Below, piece by piece: positions 38,401 to 46,600 of a stretch of DNA of 64,000 nucleotides (its first letter is position 1; each line of letters opens with the position of its first letter). Under the pieces are notes generated by a model, which was not told where the DNA came from, made no database searches, and saw only the letters and a program-made list of their open reading frames with translations. This DNA comes from an uncultured Aquimarina sp. (GTDB taxonomy: Bacteria > Bacteroidota > Bacteroidia > Flavobacteriales > Flavobacteriaceae). The translations under genes were made by a program, and so were the position numbers. The stretch covers positions 62,001 through 126,000 of the forward strand of contig CANMLL010000002.1 in the NCBI GenBank assembly GCA_947498775.1. Direction: 5' to 3'.

Positions 38401-38577
38401 ACCCGATACAGATAAATCTTGTTGTATTAAGCTTTCAGAATTATGATATTCCTCTCCATATACTGAAGAATATGAAAAATTTAGAAATAAGAATATCAAC
38501 AAAATTTTTCGAAATCTCAACAAATTCGAATAAACTCGTTCAGACCTCGTAAAATCATAGATAATTTGTAAAATCAT
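35410..38577 (-). CDS. SusC/RagA-family TonB-dependent outer-membrane transporter
   Basis: A 1055-residue TonB-linked receptor. After the signal region comes a carboxypeptidase-like plug extension (VSGTVTDTKGVPLPGVNVLV) and the conserved TonB-box-to-plug segment LEEILVVGYGTQSKAKVTGA, then the plug (FTDAIQGRVPGVQVTN) with NDIESISVLKDASATAIYGS, and a 22-strand barrel ending in the usual aromatic-rich strand (PRTILLGVQLGF). It imports oligosaccharides with SusD. No N-terminal STN domain is seen, so no direct anti-sigma link. Promoter lies in the 322-base gap upstream. Confidence 0.94.
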   Translation of the reverse strand: MILQIIYDFTRSERVYSNLLRFRKILLIFLFLNFSYSSVYGEEYHNSESLIQQDLSVSGTVTDTKGVPLPGVNVLVKGTSKGVSTDFDGKYLIEVQSNSILIFSYLGFQSKEIQVTNQNTINIQLSEDASELEEILVVGYGTQSKAKVTGAVSTVASEEITALPVASFTDAIQGRVPGVQVTNFGAPGTSPIVRIRGIGSISFASNPLYVVDGYPVGGLLDFDNNDIESISVLKDASATAIYGSRASNGVVLVTTKKGKNNGDIRLNYNTFVGYAKEWRRLDLLNRDQYLEYGRGLLSNNGDAFPSRWSNLNEPIYAGASQTYAETDTDYQDAVFRNALTQSHHLALSGGGEKSNFYGSFGYFEQEGIMIGTEYNRYNFRINSDHQLKDWIKIGETLTLSSGFRENELELGSRTQIQNVIRGIPYIPLFDPTLPGGLRAPDGSDGSDPENPLRAALLDQDQVRNVRILGTAYADIDLTKNLKYRFTIGLDWNNSRREVILPIYFDGFGGREDLILQEDRSTFVGHYYSNQLSYIQSFGKHTVDFVAVAERQDSDFGSLFALGTRGNNNIQVLDGTENQVVGGSESENVLYSFVGRLNYDFDDKYLFSASLRRDGSSKFSEGFKWRTFPAISAGWNMSKESFMQNVSAISDLKIRASWGEVGFEGIGNFESQAGISSNTAAVFGNETQQGAFFDRLANPELEWEVTEMINVGIDVGLFNNRIQFSGEWYERKTDNLILGVPLPPSQGFSRSPIANVGSMENWGLEFQGTYYSKAGTDFQWNVSANLGLYRNEVISLATPTSTIFSGSNPDFGGFDITRTAPGDPIQSFYGWRVEGIFQSQSQIDQFNALNPNQPYQANAQPGDIIFRDLNGDGTITADDREVLGSFIPDFNYGLNFEASYKNFNLTMFWNGVQGNEIYNGTKVLTQGGLRLFNAGTAVLDAWTPTNTDTNVPRMVNGDPNQNTRTSDRFIEDGSFLRLQTLRIGYNFSEEWLQKSTSNTIRNLNIYVSGNNLVTFTDYSGYDPEIGSRLNALNTVGVDYGQFPRPRTILLGVQLGF

Positions 38578-38899
38578 TGTTTGTATTATTTGGTTTAACT
38601 GATTTTATGGTGAATTTTGAACCTAAAAATTATTAACTACATTGTTTTTTAACAATTAGATTGAATAATCATTACCAAAGTAATACATGTGTTAACTTAT
38701 TGTTAATGCTATTTTATCATTTAATGATATTATTCATAAAACAAATTTACAGAAATATTCAAAACAAATTTGCCCGTTAAATCGTTCGAGAAAACCAATA
38801 AGACCAGTCTAATAGTAAGTATTGGTAGATAGTGATTAAATAGATTTAAAATTTCTTATAAACTTTAATTAATTTGAAGTTCTAGAGACATTTTACTTC
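38578..38899. promoter_or_regulatory. Intergenic gap upstream of susC
   Basis: 322 AT-rich bases between GH130 and SusC, both on the minus strand. The nearest promoter-like element is complementary to CAAAGTAA around 38679-38686, seven of eight matches to TAnnTTTG, without a clear -33 partner. A short hairpin (ATTGTT-TTTT-AACAAT) is at about 38640-38655 in the likely leader. No ORF or RNA gene was recognised. Confidence 0.35.
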
Positions 38900-40108
38900 T
38901 TATATATCATCATAAAAACTTCTATTTTTGTCAATAAGATTTATTATATTTTCGACTGATTTAGAAGTAGACAATCCATCTACTGGAGTGTTCATGCAAT
39001 AATCTACTAAACGATCTATAGAAGACACAGCTACATGCATTCTTGTATCTGAAGACGCATAATAAATAAAGACAGTACCATCATCATCTGCTATCCAACC
39101 ATTAACAAAAAGAACATTACCAACATCTCCGTAAATCTCACTATCATTGGGTGCCATCAAATAACCACCGGGCTTATAAATAACTTTTGAGATATCATGC
39201 AGGTCTGTCATGAACATATACAGCACATAGCGCATACCTGCTGCAGTGTTTCTCACTCCATGTGCAATATGCAACCACCCTTTTTCCGTTTTTATAGGAG
39301 ATGGCCCTTGTCCATTTTTTAGTTCATATACAGTATGGTACTCTTTTTCATAAATAATTTCTTCGTTTTTTACAATGGGGTTCGACATATCATCTACAAA
39401 CCCTAAACCAATTCCACCTCCATTACCTATATTTATAAATCCATCTTGTGGTCTTGTATATAAGACATATTTCCCTTCAACGAATTCTGGGTGCAGTGTG
39501 ACATTTCGCTGTTGTTTTGAAGGTGTTGTTAAATTAGGCAAGCGTTCCCAATGAATTAAATCCTTTGAACGGATAAAACCAGCATTTGCAACAGCAGCAC
39601 TTGTATCTCCTGGAAGCGATTCGGGGTCCTTCTGTTCTGTGCAGAATATACCATATACCCATCCATCCTCATGTTTTACTAATCGCATATCGTAAGTGTT
39701 GATATGAGGAATATCTATTTGTGGAATTATTAATGGTTGCGACCAAAAGTTAAAGTTATCTATACCATTCTCACTTTCTACAAAAGCAAAAAACGATTTT
39801 CGATCATATCCTTCGACTCTCACAGCAAGTATGTATTTTCCATTCCATTTAATAGCTCCCGCATTAAACGTAGCATTAACTCCTATTCTCTCCAAACCAT
39901 ATGGATTGGTTTCAATATTCAGGTCGTATCGCCAATTTATAGGTACATGGTCTGCAGTTAGGATAGGGTTTTTATATCTAATAAAAACCCCATTATTTCT
40001 TTCAATAGGATAGTTAGGCTTATTTATTAATTCATTTTGATACCTGATTAGATCATCATAATTACTAATCCGCTTTGTCATTTTTATCTTTTTTATATAT
40101 TCATTCAT
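38900..40108 (-). CDS. GH130 glycoside phosphorylase (4-O-beta-D-mannosyl-D-glucose phosphorylase type)
   Basis: A 402-residue cytoplasmic enzyme (no signal peptide) closely resembling GH130 subfamily 1, which phosphorolyses Man-beta-1,4-Glc to mannose 1-phosphate and glucose. Signature segments are GINATFNAGAIKWNG-like FNAGAIKWNGKYILAVRVEG, NTYDMRLVKHEDGW (single catalytic Asp140), QQRNVTLHPEFVEGKY, TRPQDGFINIGNGGGIG and HIAHGVRNTAAGMRYVLYMF. A second ATG nine residues in (40081) is an equally good start and gives 393 residues. It is upstream of SusC, so the PUL likely targets a beta-mannan or glucomannan. A mannobiose 2-epimerase, its usual partner, was not found here. Confidence 0.9.
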   Translation of the reverse strand: MNEYIKKIKMTKRISNYDDLIRYQNELINKPNYPIERNNGVFIRYKNPILTADHVPINWRYDLNIETNPYGLERIGVNATFNAGAIKWNGKYILAVRVEGYDRKSFFAFVESENGIDNFNFWSQPLIIPQIDIPHINTYDMRLVKHEDGWVYGIFCTEQKDPESLPGDTSAAVANAGFIRSKDLIHWERLPNLTTPSKQQRNVTLHPEFVEGKYVLYTRPQDGFINIGNGGGIGLGFVDDMSNPIVKNEEIIYEKEYHTVYELKNGQGPSPIKTEKGWLHIAHGVRNTAAGMRYVLYMFMTDLHDISKVIYKPGGYLMAPNDSEIYGDVGNVLFVNGWIADDDGTVFIYYASSDTRMHVAVSSIDRLVDYCMNTPVDGLSTSKSVENIINLIDKNRSFYDDI

Positions 40109-40333
40109 AGTTTTTTACTTCCAAAACCTACAAAACCCTAATACTTTTTTTTCATTTTTTTTACATATCCATAAATATTATATGATTTTCTTGTCAGTTC
40201 TTTTAAAATCAATTTATATTTATATGATCTAAATTTCATTTTAACAATGTTAAAAGTATTTTTTTTATCACTATTGAATTGACAATATTTTATCAAATAC
40301 TTGTATCATAACTACAATTTAACAATACATATA

Positions 40334-41212
40334 ATGGATATTTTAAAAAAGGTACATAGAGAAATTACACCTCTCTCCAATGAAGATTCTTTTTTAGTTT
40401 TTGATCGTGTAAAGAACGAATTTGATTTTCCTGTACATTTCCATCCGGAGTTTGAACTTAATTTTATCAATAACTGCAAAGGTGTAAGACGAATTGTTGG
40501 AGATAGTATGGAAGAAATCGATGATATTGAGTTAGTGCTTGTTGGACCAAATCTCTATCACGGTTGGGAGACCTATAATTGTACAACAAAAAATATACAC
40601 GAAGTAACTATACAATTTCAGGAAAATCTTTTTAATGAGGCATTTCTGTCGAGAAGTATTATGAAACCGATAAAGGATATGTTTAGAAGATCTACCCATG
40701 GTATTTTGTTTTCAAAAAAGACTACCAAGGAAGCCGCTCCAAGAATTTTACAGGTTTCTAAATTAGATGGGATCGATTACTTTTTAGAACTGATGTCGAT
40801 TTTATATGATTTGGCCAATTCTAGAAATCAAAGATTGTTATCTGCAAATACGTTTCGCAAAGAAAATTATGATAATAATGATAATATCAAGAAAGTTTAC
40901 GATTACATACAAGAAAATCATTCTGCTAAAATCACTTTGGCCGAAATGGCAGACCTGGTGAATATGAGCGGAGTTTCTTTTAATAGATTTATCAAGAAAC
41001 ATACGGGTAAAACATTTGTTGAATATCTTAATGACGTAAGAGTAGGTTATGCCGCAAGATGGTTGATAGAAAAAGATCTAAGTATATCTGAGATTGCATT
41101 TATCTGTGGTTTTAATAGTATAGCAAATTTTAATAGAGTCTTTAAGAAATGTAAAAATCGGACACCGTCTCAATATAGAGAAGATTTCATAGGGATTAAA
41201 AGAGTGCTGTGA
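40334..41212 (+). CDS. AraC-family transcriptional regulator with N-terminal cupin
   Basis: A 292-residue regulator from the ATG at 40334 (MDILKKVHREIT); a TTG 33 bases upstream could only extend it by 11 residues. The N-terminal cupin contains HFHPEFELNFI and SMEEIDDIELVLVGPNLYHGW. The C-terminal AraC domain has two helix-turn-helix motifs: KITLAEMADLVNMSGVSFNRF and LSISEIAFICGFNSIANFNR, ending CKNRTPSQYRE. Divergent from GH130 and upstream of the sulfatase, so a local regulator of the PUL responding to a sugar ligand is likely. No hybrid two-component or sigma/anti-sigma regulator is nearby. Confidence 0.88.
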   Translation: MDILKKVHREITPLSNEDSFLVFDRVKNEFDFPVHFHPEFELNFINNCKGVRRIVGDSMEEIDDIELVLVGPNLYHGWETYNCTTKNIHEVTIQFQENLFNEAFLSRSIMKPIKDMFRRSTHGILFSKKTTKEAAPRILQVSKLDGIDYFLELMSILYDLANSRNQRLLSANTFRKENYDNNDNIKKVYDYIQENHSAKITLAEMADLVNMSGVSFNRFIKKHTGKTFVEYLNDVRVGYAARWLIEKDLSISEIAFICGFNSIANFNRVFKKCKNRTPSQYREDFIGIKRVL

Positions 41213-41279
41213 TTTTCTTTTCAAAAAAATCTATGTTTCTTCATTATCAAGGTTCTGAAGTTATTATCCATCTATTCTT

Positions 41280-43058
41280 ATGAAAACCCAGTACTACAAA
41301 TATATTATAGGCTTATCTTTGTTCATTGCTTTTTGTTGTGGCAAGAGAAAGGAACCAATTGCTATAAAAAGCCCCAACGTAATTTTGATCCTTGCGGATG
41401 ACCAGGGTTGGGGAGATATTAGCTACAATGGCAACAAGAACCTGGAAACACCTAATATTGATAAAATTGCACAAAATGGTGCCGTTTTTAATTCATTTTT
41501 TGTGAGCCCTGTTTGTTCACCGACAAGGGCAGAAATATTAACAGGAAGACATGCTTCAAGATTAGGGGTATCTGCTACATCTGCTGGCGGTGAAAGAATG
41601 GATCTTAACGAAACCACCCTGGCGGATATTTTTAAAAAAGCTGGTTACAAAACCGCTGCGTATGGAAAATGGCACAATGGCACACAATATCCTTATCATC
41701 CCAACGGTAGAGGATTTGATGATTTCTATGGATTCTGCTCTGGGCACTGGGGAAGTTATTTTAATCCTATTCTGGATCATAACGGAAAATTGACAAAAGG
41801 AACTGACTATCTTACGAATGATTTAACTGACAGAGCAATTCATTTCATTGATCAAAATAAGAATACCCCTTTTTTCTTATATCTTCCCTTTAATACTCCG
41901 CATAGCCCAATGCAAGTCCCAGACTTATGGTGGGATAAGTTCAAAAACAAGTCTTTAGAAAATAAATACCTTAATCCTGAGAAAGAAAACTTAATGCTCA
42001 CCAAAGCAGCATTAGCGATGTGCGAAAATATTGATTGGAATGTAGGGAGAGTAATGAAAACCATAAAAGAACTAAGTCTTGAAGAAAATACTATTGTAAT
42101 ATACATGTCTGATAACGGACCGAATGGATGGCGCTGGAACGCAAATATGAAAGGTATTAAGGGTTCAACAGATGAAGGAGGGGTTAGATCACCGTTTTTC
42201 ATACAATGGATAGGGAAAATAACCCCGAAAAATAAAATTGACAAAATTTCAGGCTCTATAGATCTATTACCCACCCTAACAGATTTAGCTGGGATTGAAA
42301 ATTACAAAACAAAAAAACTTGATGGCAGAAGTCTTGTCCCTTTACTACTTGACAAAAATATAACATGGCCAGATAGATACTTGTATAGCTATTGGAAAAA
42401 TCATTTAAGCATACGTAATCAACGTTTCAGGCTAGATGCCCAAAATCAACTCTTCGATATGAAAAATGATATCGAACAAACTGCAAATGTAGCCTCTAAA
42501 TTCCCCAAAATACATCAAGAATTTTTACAAGAAAAAGCAACGTGGTATAAGAACATTCTTTCTGAGCTTCCAGAGAATGATACTCGTCCTTTTCCTATAG
42601 GCCATCCAGATTTCTTATACACACAACTTCCGGCGAGAGATGGAGTCCCCAAAGGAAATATAGAACGCTCTAACCAATATCCAAATTGTACGTTTTTTAC
42701 AAATTGGAAGTCCGTTAATGATGAAATTACTTGGAATACAGAAGTGCTGAAAAGCGGTATTTTTAAAGTTACGCTATATTACACTTGTAGCGAAGAAAAT
42801 TTAGGAAGCACCGTAGAATTGAGTTATGGAAAAGAAAAACTACGTGCTAAAATCTCTGAGGCACACGACCCTCCGCTATCAGGAATGGAAAACGACAGAG
42901 TACCACGCAAAGAATCCTATATAAAAAATTTCAAACCGTTGGTTTTAGGAAACATCTTTTTAGAGAAAGGTATAGAACCATTAAAGTTAAAAGCCATTGA
43001 TATACCAGGAGAACAGGTTATGGATCTTCGTCTCATCATTTTTTCAAGAATCAGATAA
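41280..43058 (+). CDS. Type I sulfatase (S1 family), secreted
   Basis: A 592-residue exported sulfatase with a lipoprotein-like start (LFIAFCCGKRKEP). Active-site landmarks are NVILILADDQGWGD (Asp pair), the formylglycine motif PVCSPTRAEILTGRHASR (Cys79, converted to formylglycine), YGKWHNG and IYMSDNGPNG. After the core (about 1-420) comes a roughly 150-residue beta-rich domain (GIFKVTLYYTCSEEN onward) that could bind glycans. It would remove sulfate esters from an algal glycan. No formylglycine-generating enzyme was seen in the window. Confidence 0.9.
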   Translation: MKTQYYKYIIGLSLFIAFCCGKRKEPIAIKSPNVILILADDQGWGDISYNGNKNLETPNIDKIAQNGAVFNSFFVSPVCSPTRAEILTGRHASRLGVSATSAGGERMDLNETTLADIFKKAGYKTAAYGKWHNGTQYPYHPNGRGFDDFYGFCSGHWGSYFNPILDHNGKLTKGTDYLTNDLTDRAIHFIDQNKNTPFFLYLPFNTPHSPMQVPDLWWDKFKNKSLENKYLNPEKENLMLTKAALAMCENIDWNVGRVMKTIKELSLEENTIVIYMSDNGPNGWRWNANMKGIKGSTDEGGVRSPFFIQWIGKITPKNKIDKISGSIDLLPTLTDLAGIENYKTKKLDGRSLVPLLLDKNITWPDRYLYSYWKNHLSIRNQRFRLDAQNQLFDMKNDIEQTANVASKFPKIHQEFLQEKATWYKNILSELPENDTRPFPIGHPDFLYTQLPARDGVPKGNIERSNQYPNCTFFTNWKSVNDEITWNTEVLKSGIFKVTLYYTCSEENLGSTVELSYGKEKLRAKISEAHDPPLSGMENDRVPRKESYIKNFKPLVLGNIFLEKGIEPLKLKAIDIPGEQVMDLRLIIFSRIR

Positions 43059-43202
43059 ATGCAAATTTCTTGTCATCAAAAAATATAATTGTACTAAATT
43101 ATCATTCACAGGTACTATTATTTCAATTTGAGCAAATTATTTTTTCAAAAATAAAATATAACCGATTTTTAAATAACAAATGGTATCAATTTAAAATGTA
43201 AA

Positions 43203-43958
43203 ATGAGAGATCAAAAGAAAACACGGTTATCCGATGAACAACTACGTTTTTATAAAAAAGAAGGTTATTTATTACCAGATATACAGCTTTTTGATCCTGC
43301 TGATTTTCAAGAACTAAAATCAATTTTTGAAGAACACTTAGCTAATAAAGGAGCTAAAAAATCTGATGAATTAGACACCCCGCATTTTAGGGATAATCGA
43401 CTTTTTAAATTTTTACTTCATCCCAATACTCTGGATGTAGTTGAATCAATTTTAGGACCCAACATAGGTTTGTTTAGCAGTCATTTCATTTCTAAAGAAC
43501 CTTTGACAGGCAGGAGAACCCCATGGCATGAGGATAGTGCTTATTGGCAGGGTAAATTTGACAGACTGGATAAAATTGTTACCATTTGGTTTGCAATAGA
43601 TAATGCTTTTTATGAAAATGGATGTATGGGTGTTATTCCAGGAACACATCACAACTGTTTTTCAAAATATACATCAGTTGGAAATAACGATGCTGCCACC
43701 TTCGAAACTGAAATAAAATATGTTGATGAAAAAAAGGTGGTTTGGTTTGAGTTAGATGCTGGAACTTTTTCTCTGCATGATGCACGTATAATTCATGGAG
43801 CTCATGCTAATACCAGTACTCAAAGACGTTGTGGATATACTATGAGATATTTTGCCTTAGACATGAGGTTTAATGAAACTGCTGCACCTGACCATAAAAT
43901 ATATTATTGTCGCGGAAAAAACTTAGCAGACAATGCATTGAGTTATCATATAAAATAA
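43203..43958 (+). CDS. Second phytanoyl-CoA dioxygenase (PhyH) family oxygenase
   Basis: A 251-residue cytoplasmic PhyH-type oxygenase, only distantly like the one at 26130. The iron ligands are His109 and Asp111 in WHEDSAYW, and His198 in IIHGAHANTS, with an Arg pair shortly after (QRRCGYTMRY) for 2-oxoglutarate. It follows the sulfatase by 144 bases and is followed by 269 bases to the GH5 gene. Two such oxygenases in one glycan region suggest removal of an unusual decoration by oxidation, for instance a methyl ether or sulfate ester; not established. Confidence 0.85.
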   Translation: MRDQKKTRLSDEQLRFYKKEGYLLPDIQLFDPADFQELKSIFEEHLANKGAKKSDELDTPHFRDNRLFKFLLHPNTLDVVESILGPNIGLFSSHFISKEPLTGRRTPWHEDSAYWQGKFDRLDKIVTIWFAIDNAFYENGCMGVIPGTHHNCFSKYTSVGNNDAATFETEIKYVDEKKVVWFELDAGTFSLHDARIIHGAHANTSTQRRCGYTMRYFALDMRFNETAAPDHKIYYCRGKNLADNALSYHIK

Positions 43959-44227
43959 GTGTTATTAGAATTCAATTTTACAGAACGCATGCTCTAAATG
44001 ACTTTCATATATAGGCTATCTATCTAATTTACAGAATAATATACCCTAACTCAAATATCTAATTCATCATTTTATACTATCCTGTCATTCTCGTATACTA
44101 TTCTTTCAAATACGAAGATTTTTTTTTTTTGAATTAAAATAATCCTCAAATTGTGATTCATTTCTTAAAGGTCTATCAATAACTAATTACTTACCAAAAT
44201 CAAACCTTTAACATTAAAACTTAACTA

Positions 44228-46528
44228 ATGATGAAAAAATTAAATGTCATTTTGTGTTTGATGGCCATCTTATTCACCTATCAGACCCAATCACAAACTA
44301 TCGTCGAAAGACATGGACAACTTAGTGTCCAGTCAGGAAAAATAGTCGATCAATGTGGTCGACCTACCCAATTGAGGGGAATGAGCTACTTCTTTCACTA
44401 TGCCGAAGGAAATCAACACTGGAACGAAGCATCCATGCGATGGATACGGGATGACTGGAAAGTGCAAATTTTTAGAGCGCCCATTTGGGTATCTGATAGA
44501 GTTGGATATTTCTTTGATCGCGAAGGTGCTAAAAATCAAATGCGTACCGTAGTAAATGCGGCTGTTAATCTGGGAGTCTATATAATCGTCGATTGGCACG
44601 CACATAACAAGTATACTTCTGAAGCTAAAGCATTTTTTGATGAAATGTCAAGAGAGTTTGCCGGGATTCCTAATGTAATTTATGAAATATGGAACGAACC
44701 CATAGGTACATATGAAGGTTCTTTAAATTTCTGGAGAAATGAAATCACTCCGTATGCCAAAGAACTCATATCAACCATACGCAATAATGATCCAGATAAC
44801 CTAATCATAGTGCCTACTCCTTTTTATGATCAGTTCGTTCAGCATGCTGCAAATGAACCTGTTTTATTCGATAGCAGAGGAAATCCTACTAGTAACATTG
44901 CATATACGTTACATATCTATGCAAATCAACACGGGTATGTGCGTCCTTGGGCAGAAGAAGCTGTTAGCAAAGGAATTGCTCTCTTTGCTACTGAAGGAAA
45001 TGCAAGAGGAACTAATTTTAATGACCCAGGGAACAATCCTGCCAACAATGCAGAATGGGACAAATGGCTACAGTTTTATGAAGACAATTATATTGGTTTT
45101 TGTAAATGGTCGCTTAGTGATAAAAATGAAGATAGTTCAAGCTTATGGCCTTCTGCCCAGGTGGGTGGACCATGGACAGATTCAAATCTTCGTGAAGAGG
45201 GTAAAGTAAATCGCCCATTTTTTAGAAGAGTCAATGCAAACCCTCCACCTCTATGTGATGGCGGCGGAGATGCTTTAGTGAATATTTCTTCTCCCAATTC
45301 TGTTTCGCCTGGAACAACAGTTTCTATTACCATAGAATATACAGCAACAACCAACAGAGATATCGTTGTGGTCTTTCAAGAGGATAATGGTAATTTTACT
45401 CCCTTCGGAGAAGGAAGATCCAGCGTCTCAGAAGGTATTGGTACCGTGACAGTTAGTGTACCTATTAGTCCTAACACACCTATAGCAAATGATAATTATC
45501 AGTTTCAAACATTTATAACTTCTCAAGGAGGAGGTTGGGATCAGCGCATAGTAAATGAAGTTAAAACTAATGTTGATTGTATTGCCGGAGGTGGTAATCA
45601 AGGAGATACACTGGTGATAAGTGCTAGAGGTAACTGTGGTTCTGAGACCATGGTTTTAGAAGTGAATGGTACTGATGTGAGAACCTGGACTAACGTATCT
45701 TCTACTATTTCAGATTATACATATACTAATTACCCGGGTGGAACCGTAAAGATAAAATTCACTAATGATGGTAACAATGGATGTGATAGAAATTTGTTTG
45801 TAGATAATGTCAGTGTAGGAAATACAATATATCAAACAGAGAATACTGCAACAAGAACTGGCTGTGGAGATACACAATGGTTATGGTGTAACGGGAATTT
45901 TAATTTTGGAGACTTAAGAGGCGGTTCATCTTCGGGGAATATTATAGTACGCGCCAGAGGTAACTGTGGCTCAGAATCATTCCAGTTACGTGTAGATGGC
46001 AATACGGTTCTAACAGAGACAGTTAATACGAGCTATGCTACTTATTCCTATCCTAATTATACCTCTGGTATCATCTCCGTTCATTTTACCAATGACACCA
46101 ACGTAGGTTGTGACAGAAACCTGTATATAGATTATATTGATGTTTGTGGTACAACAATACAAAGCGAAAGCAGTAACGTAGTCCAAACGTCTAATTATAC
46201 CAATGGAGATAAACAGATTTTATTTACAAACGGGAATAACAATTACGGAAATCCAGGATGTTCTTCACTGTCAAGATCAAGTAAAAATCTCTTTGTAAAT
46301 ACATCGATGTTGTACCCAAATCCTACCCAAGGAGTCGTTTATATACAAGGACACAAAGGTGAAAATCTTGCCATTTTTTCTATTAACGGAATAAAGATTC
46401 TTGAAGAAAATATTCTTACTAATAATTATGAATTAAATGTCAGCCGTTTAAAACCTGGTCTCTATCTTGTTAAATCAGGCAATAAATCAAAGGGAACAGA
46501 AAGCTCTTCTAGACTTATTATTGAATAA
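44228..46528 (+). CDS. Multidomain GH5 glycanase with two CBM60-like modules and T9SS tail
   Basis: A 766-residue secreted enzyme. Signal to about residue 24. The GH5 barrel spans about 30-340: acid/base Glu157 in YEIWNEPIG and nucleophile Glu256 in LFATEGNARG, which resembles GH5 subfamily 2-type endoglucanases; DWHAHN is also present. A beta-sandwich linker-type domain (residues about 348-455) has NISSPNSVSPGTTVSITIEY. Two repeats of a Ca-dependent xylan-binding (CBM60/36-type) module start at residues 463 and 572, both with ARGNCGSE and GCDRNL motifs. Residues about 690-766 are the Por-type type IX secretion signal (PNPTQGVVYI to KPGLYLVKSG). Surface endo-acting enzyme on a beta-1,4 glucan, xylan or mannan. 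Confidence 0.9.
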   Translation: MMKKLNVILCLMAILFTYQTQSQTIVERHGQLSVQSGKIVDQCGRPTQLRGMSYFFHYAEGNQHWNEASMRWIRDDWKVQIFRAPIWVSDRVGYFFDREGAKNQMRTVVNAAVNLGVYIIVDWHAHNKYTSEAKAFFDEMSREFAGIPNVIYEIWNEPIGTYEGSLNFWRNEITPYAKELISTIRNNDPDNLIIVPTPFYDQFVQHAANEPVLFDSRGNPTSNIAYTLHIYANQHGYVRPWAEEAVSKGIALFATEGNARGTNFNDPGNNPANNAEWDKWLQFYEDNYIGFCKWSLSDKNEDSSSLWPSAQVGGPWTDSNLREEGKVNRPFFRRVNANPPPLCDGGGDALVNISSPNSVSPGTTVSITIEYTATTNRDIVVVFQEDNGNFTPFGEGRSSVSEGIGTVTVSVPISPNTPIANDNYQFQTFITSQGGGWDQRIVNEVKTNVDCIAGGGNQGDTLVISARGNCGSETMVLEVNGTDVRTWTNVSSTISDYTYTNYPGGTVKIKFTNDGNNGCDRNLFVDNVSVGNTIYQTENTATRTGCGDTQWLWCNGNFNFGDLRGGSSSGNIIVRARGNCGSESFQLRVDGNTVLTETVNTSYATYSYPNYTSGIISVHFTNDTNVGCDRNLYIDYIDVCGTTIQSESSNVVQTSNYTNGDKQILFTNGNNNYGNPGCSSLSRSSKNLFVNTSMLYPNPTQGVVYIQGHKGENLAIFSINGIKILEENILTNNYELNVSRLKPGLYLVKSGNKSKGTESSSRLIIE

Positions 46529-46553
46529 CTAAAGACGAGTTGATTGATACAAT

Positions 46554-46587
46554 AACTACGGTAGTATATTTTGCTACCGTAGTTTTT
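46554..46587 (+). terminator. Intrinsic terminator after GH5
   Basis: An 11-base perfect stem, AACTACGGTAG (46554-46564) and CTACCGTAGTT (46574-46584), with a nine-base loop and a T run after it. Just downstream of the GH5 stop at 46528. The right arm is repeated again at the start of the next gene. Confidence 0.8.
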
Positions 46588-46600
46588 AATTATTTACACT

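Noticed and set aside
41852..42274. 140-residue minus-strand ORF in the sulfatase
   Set aside because: Shadow of the sulfatase coding frame; low-complexity translation and no motifs.
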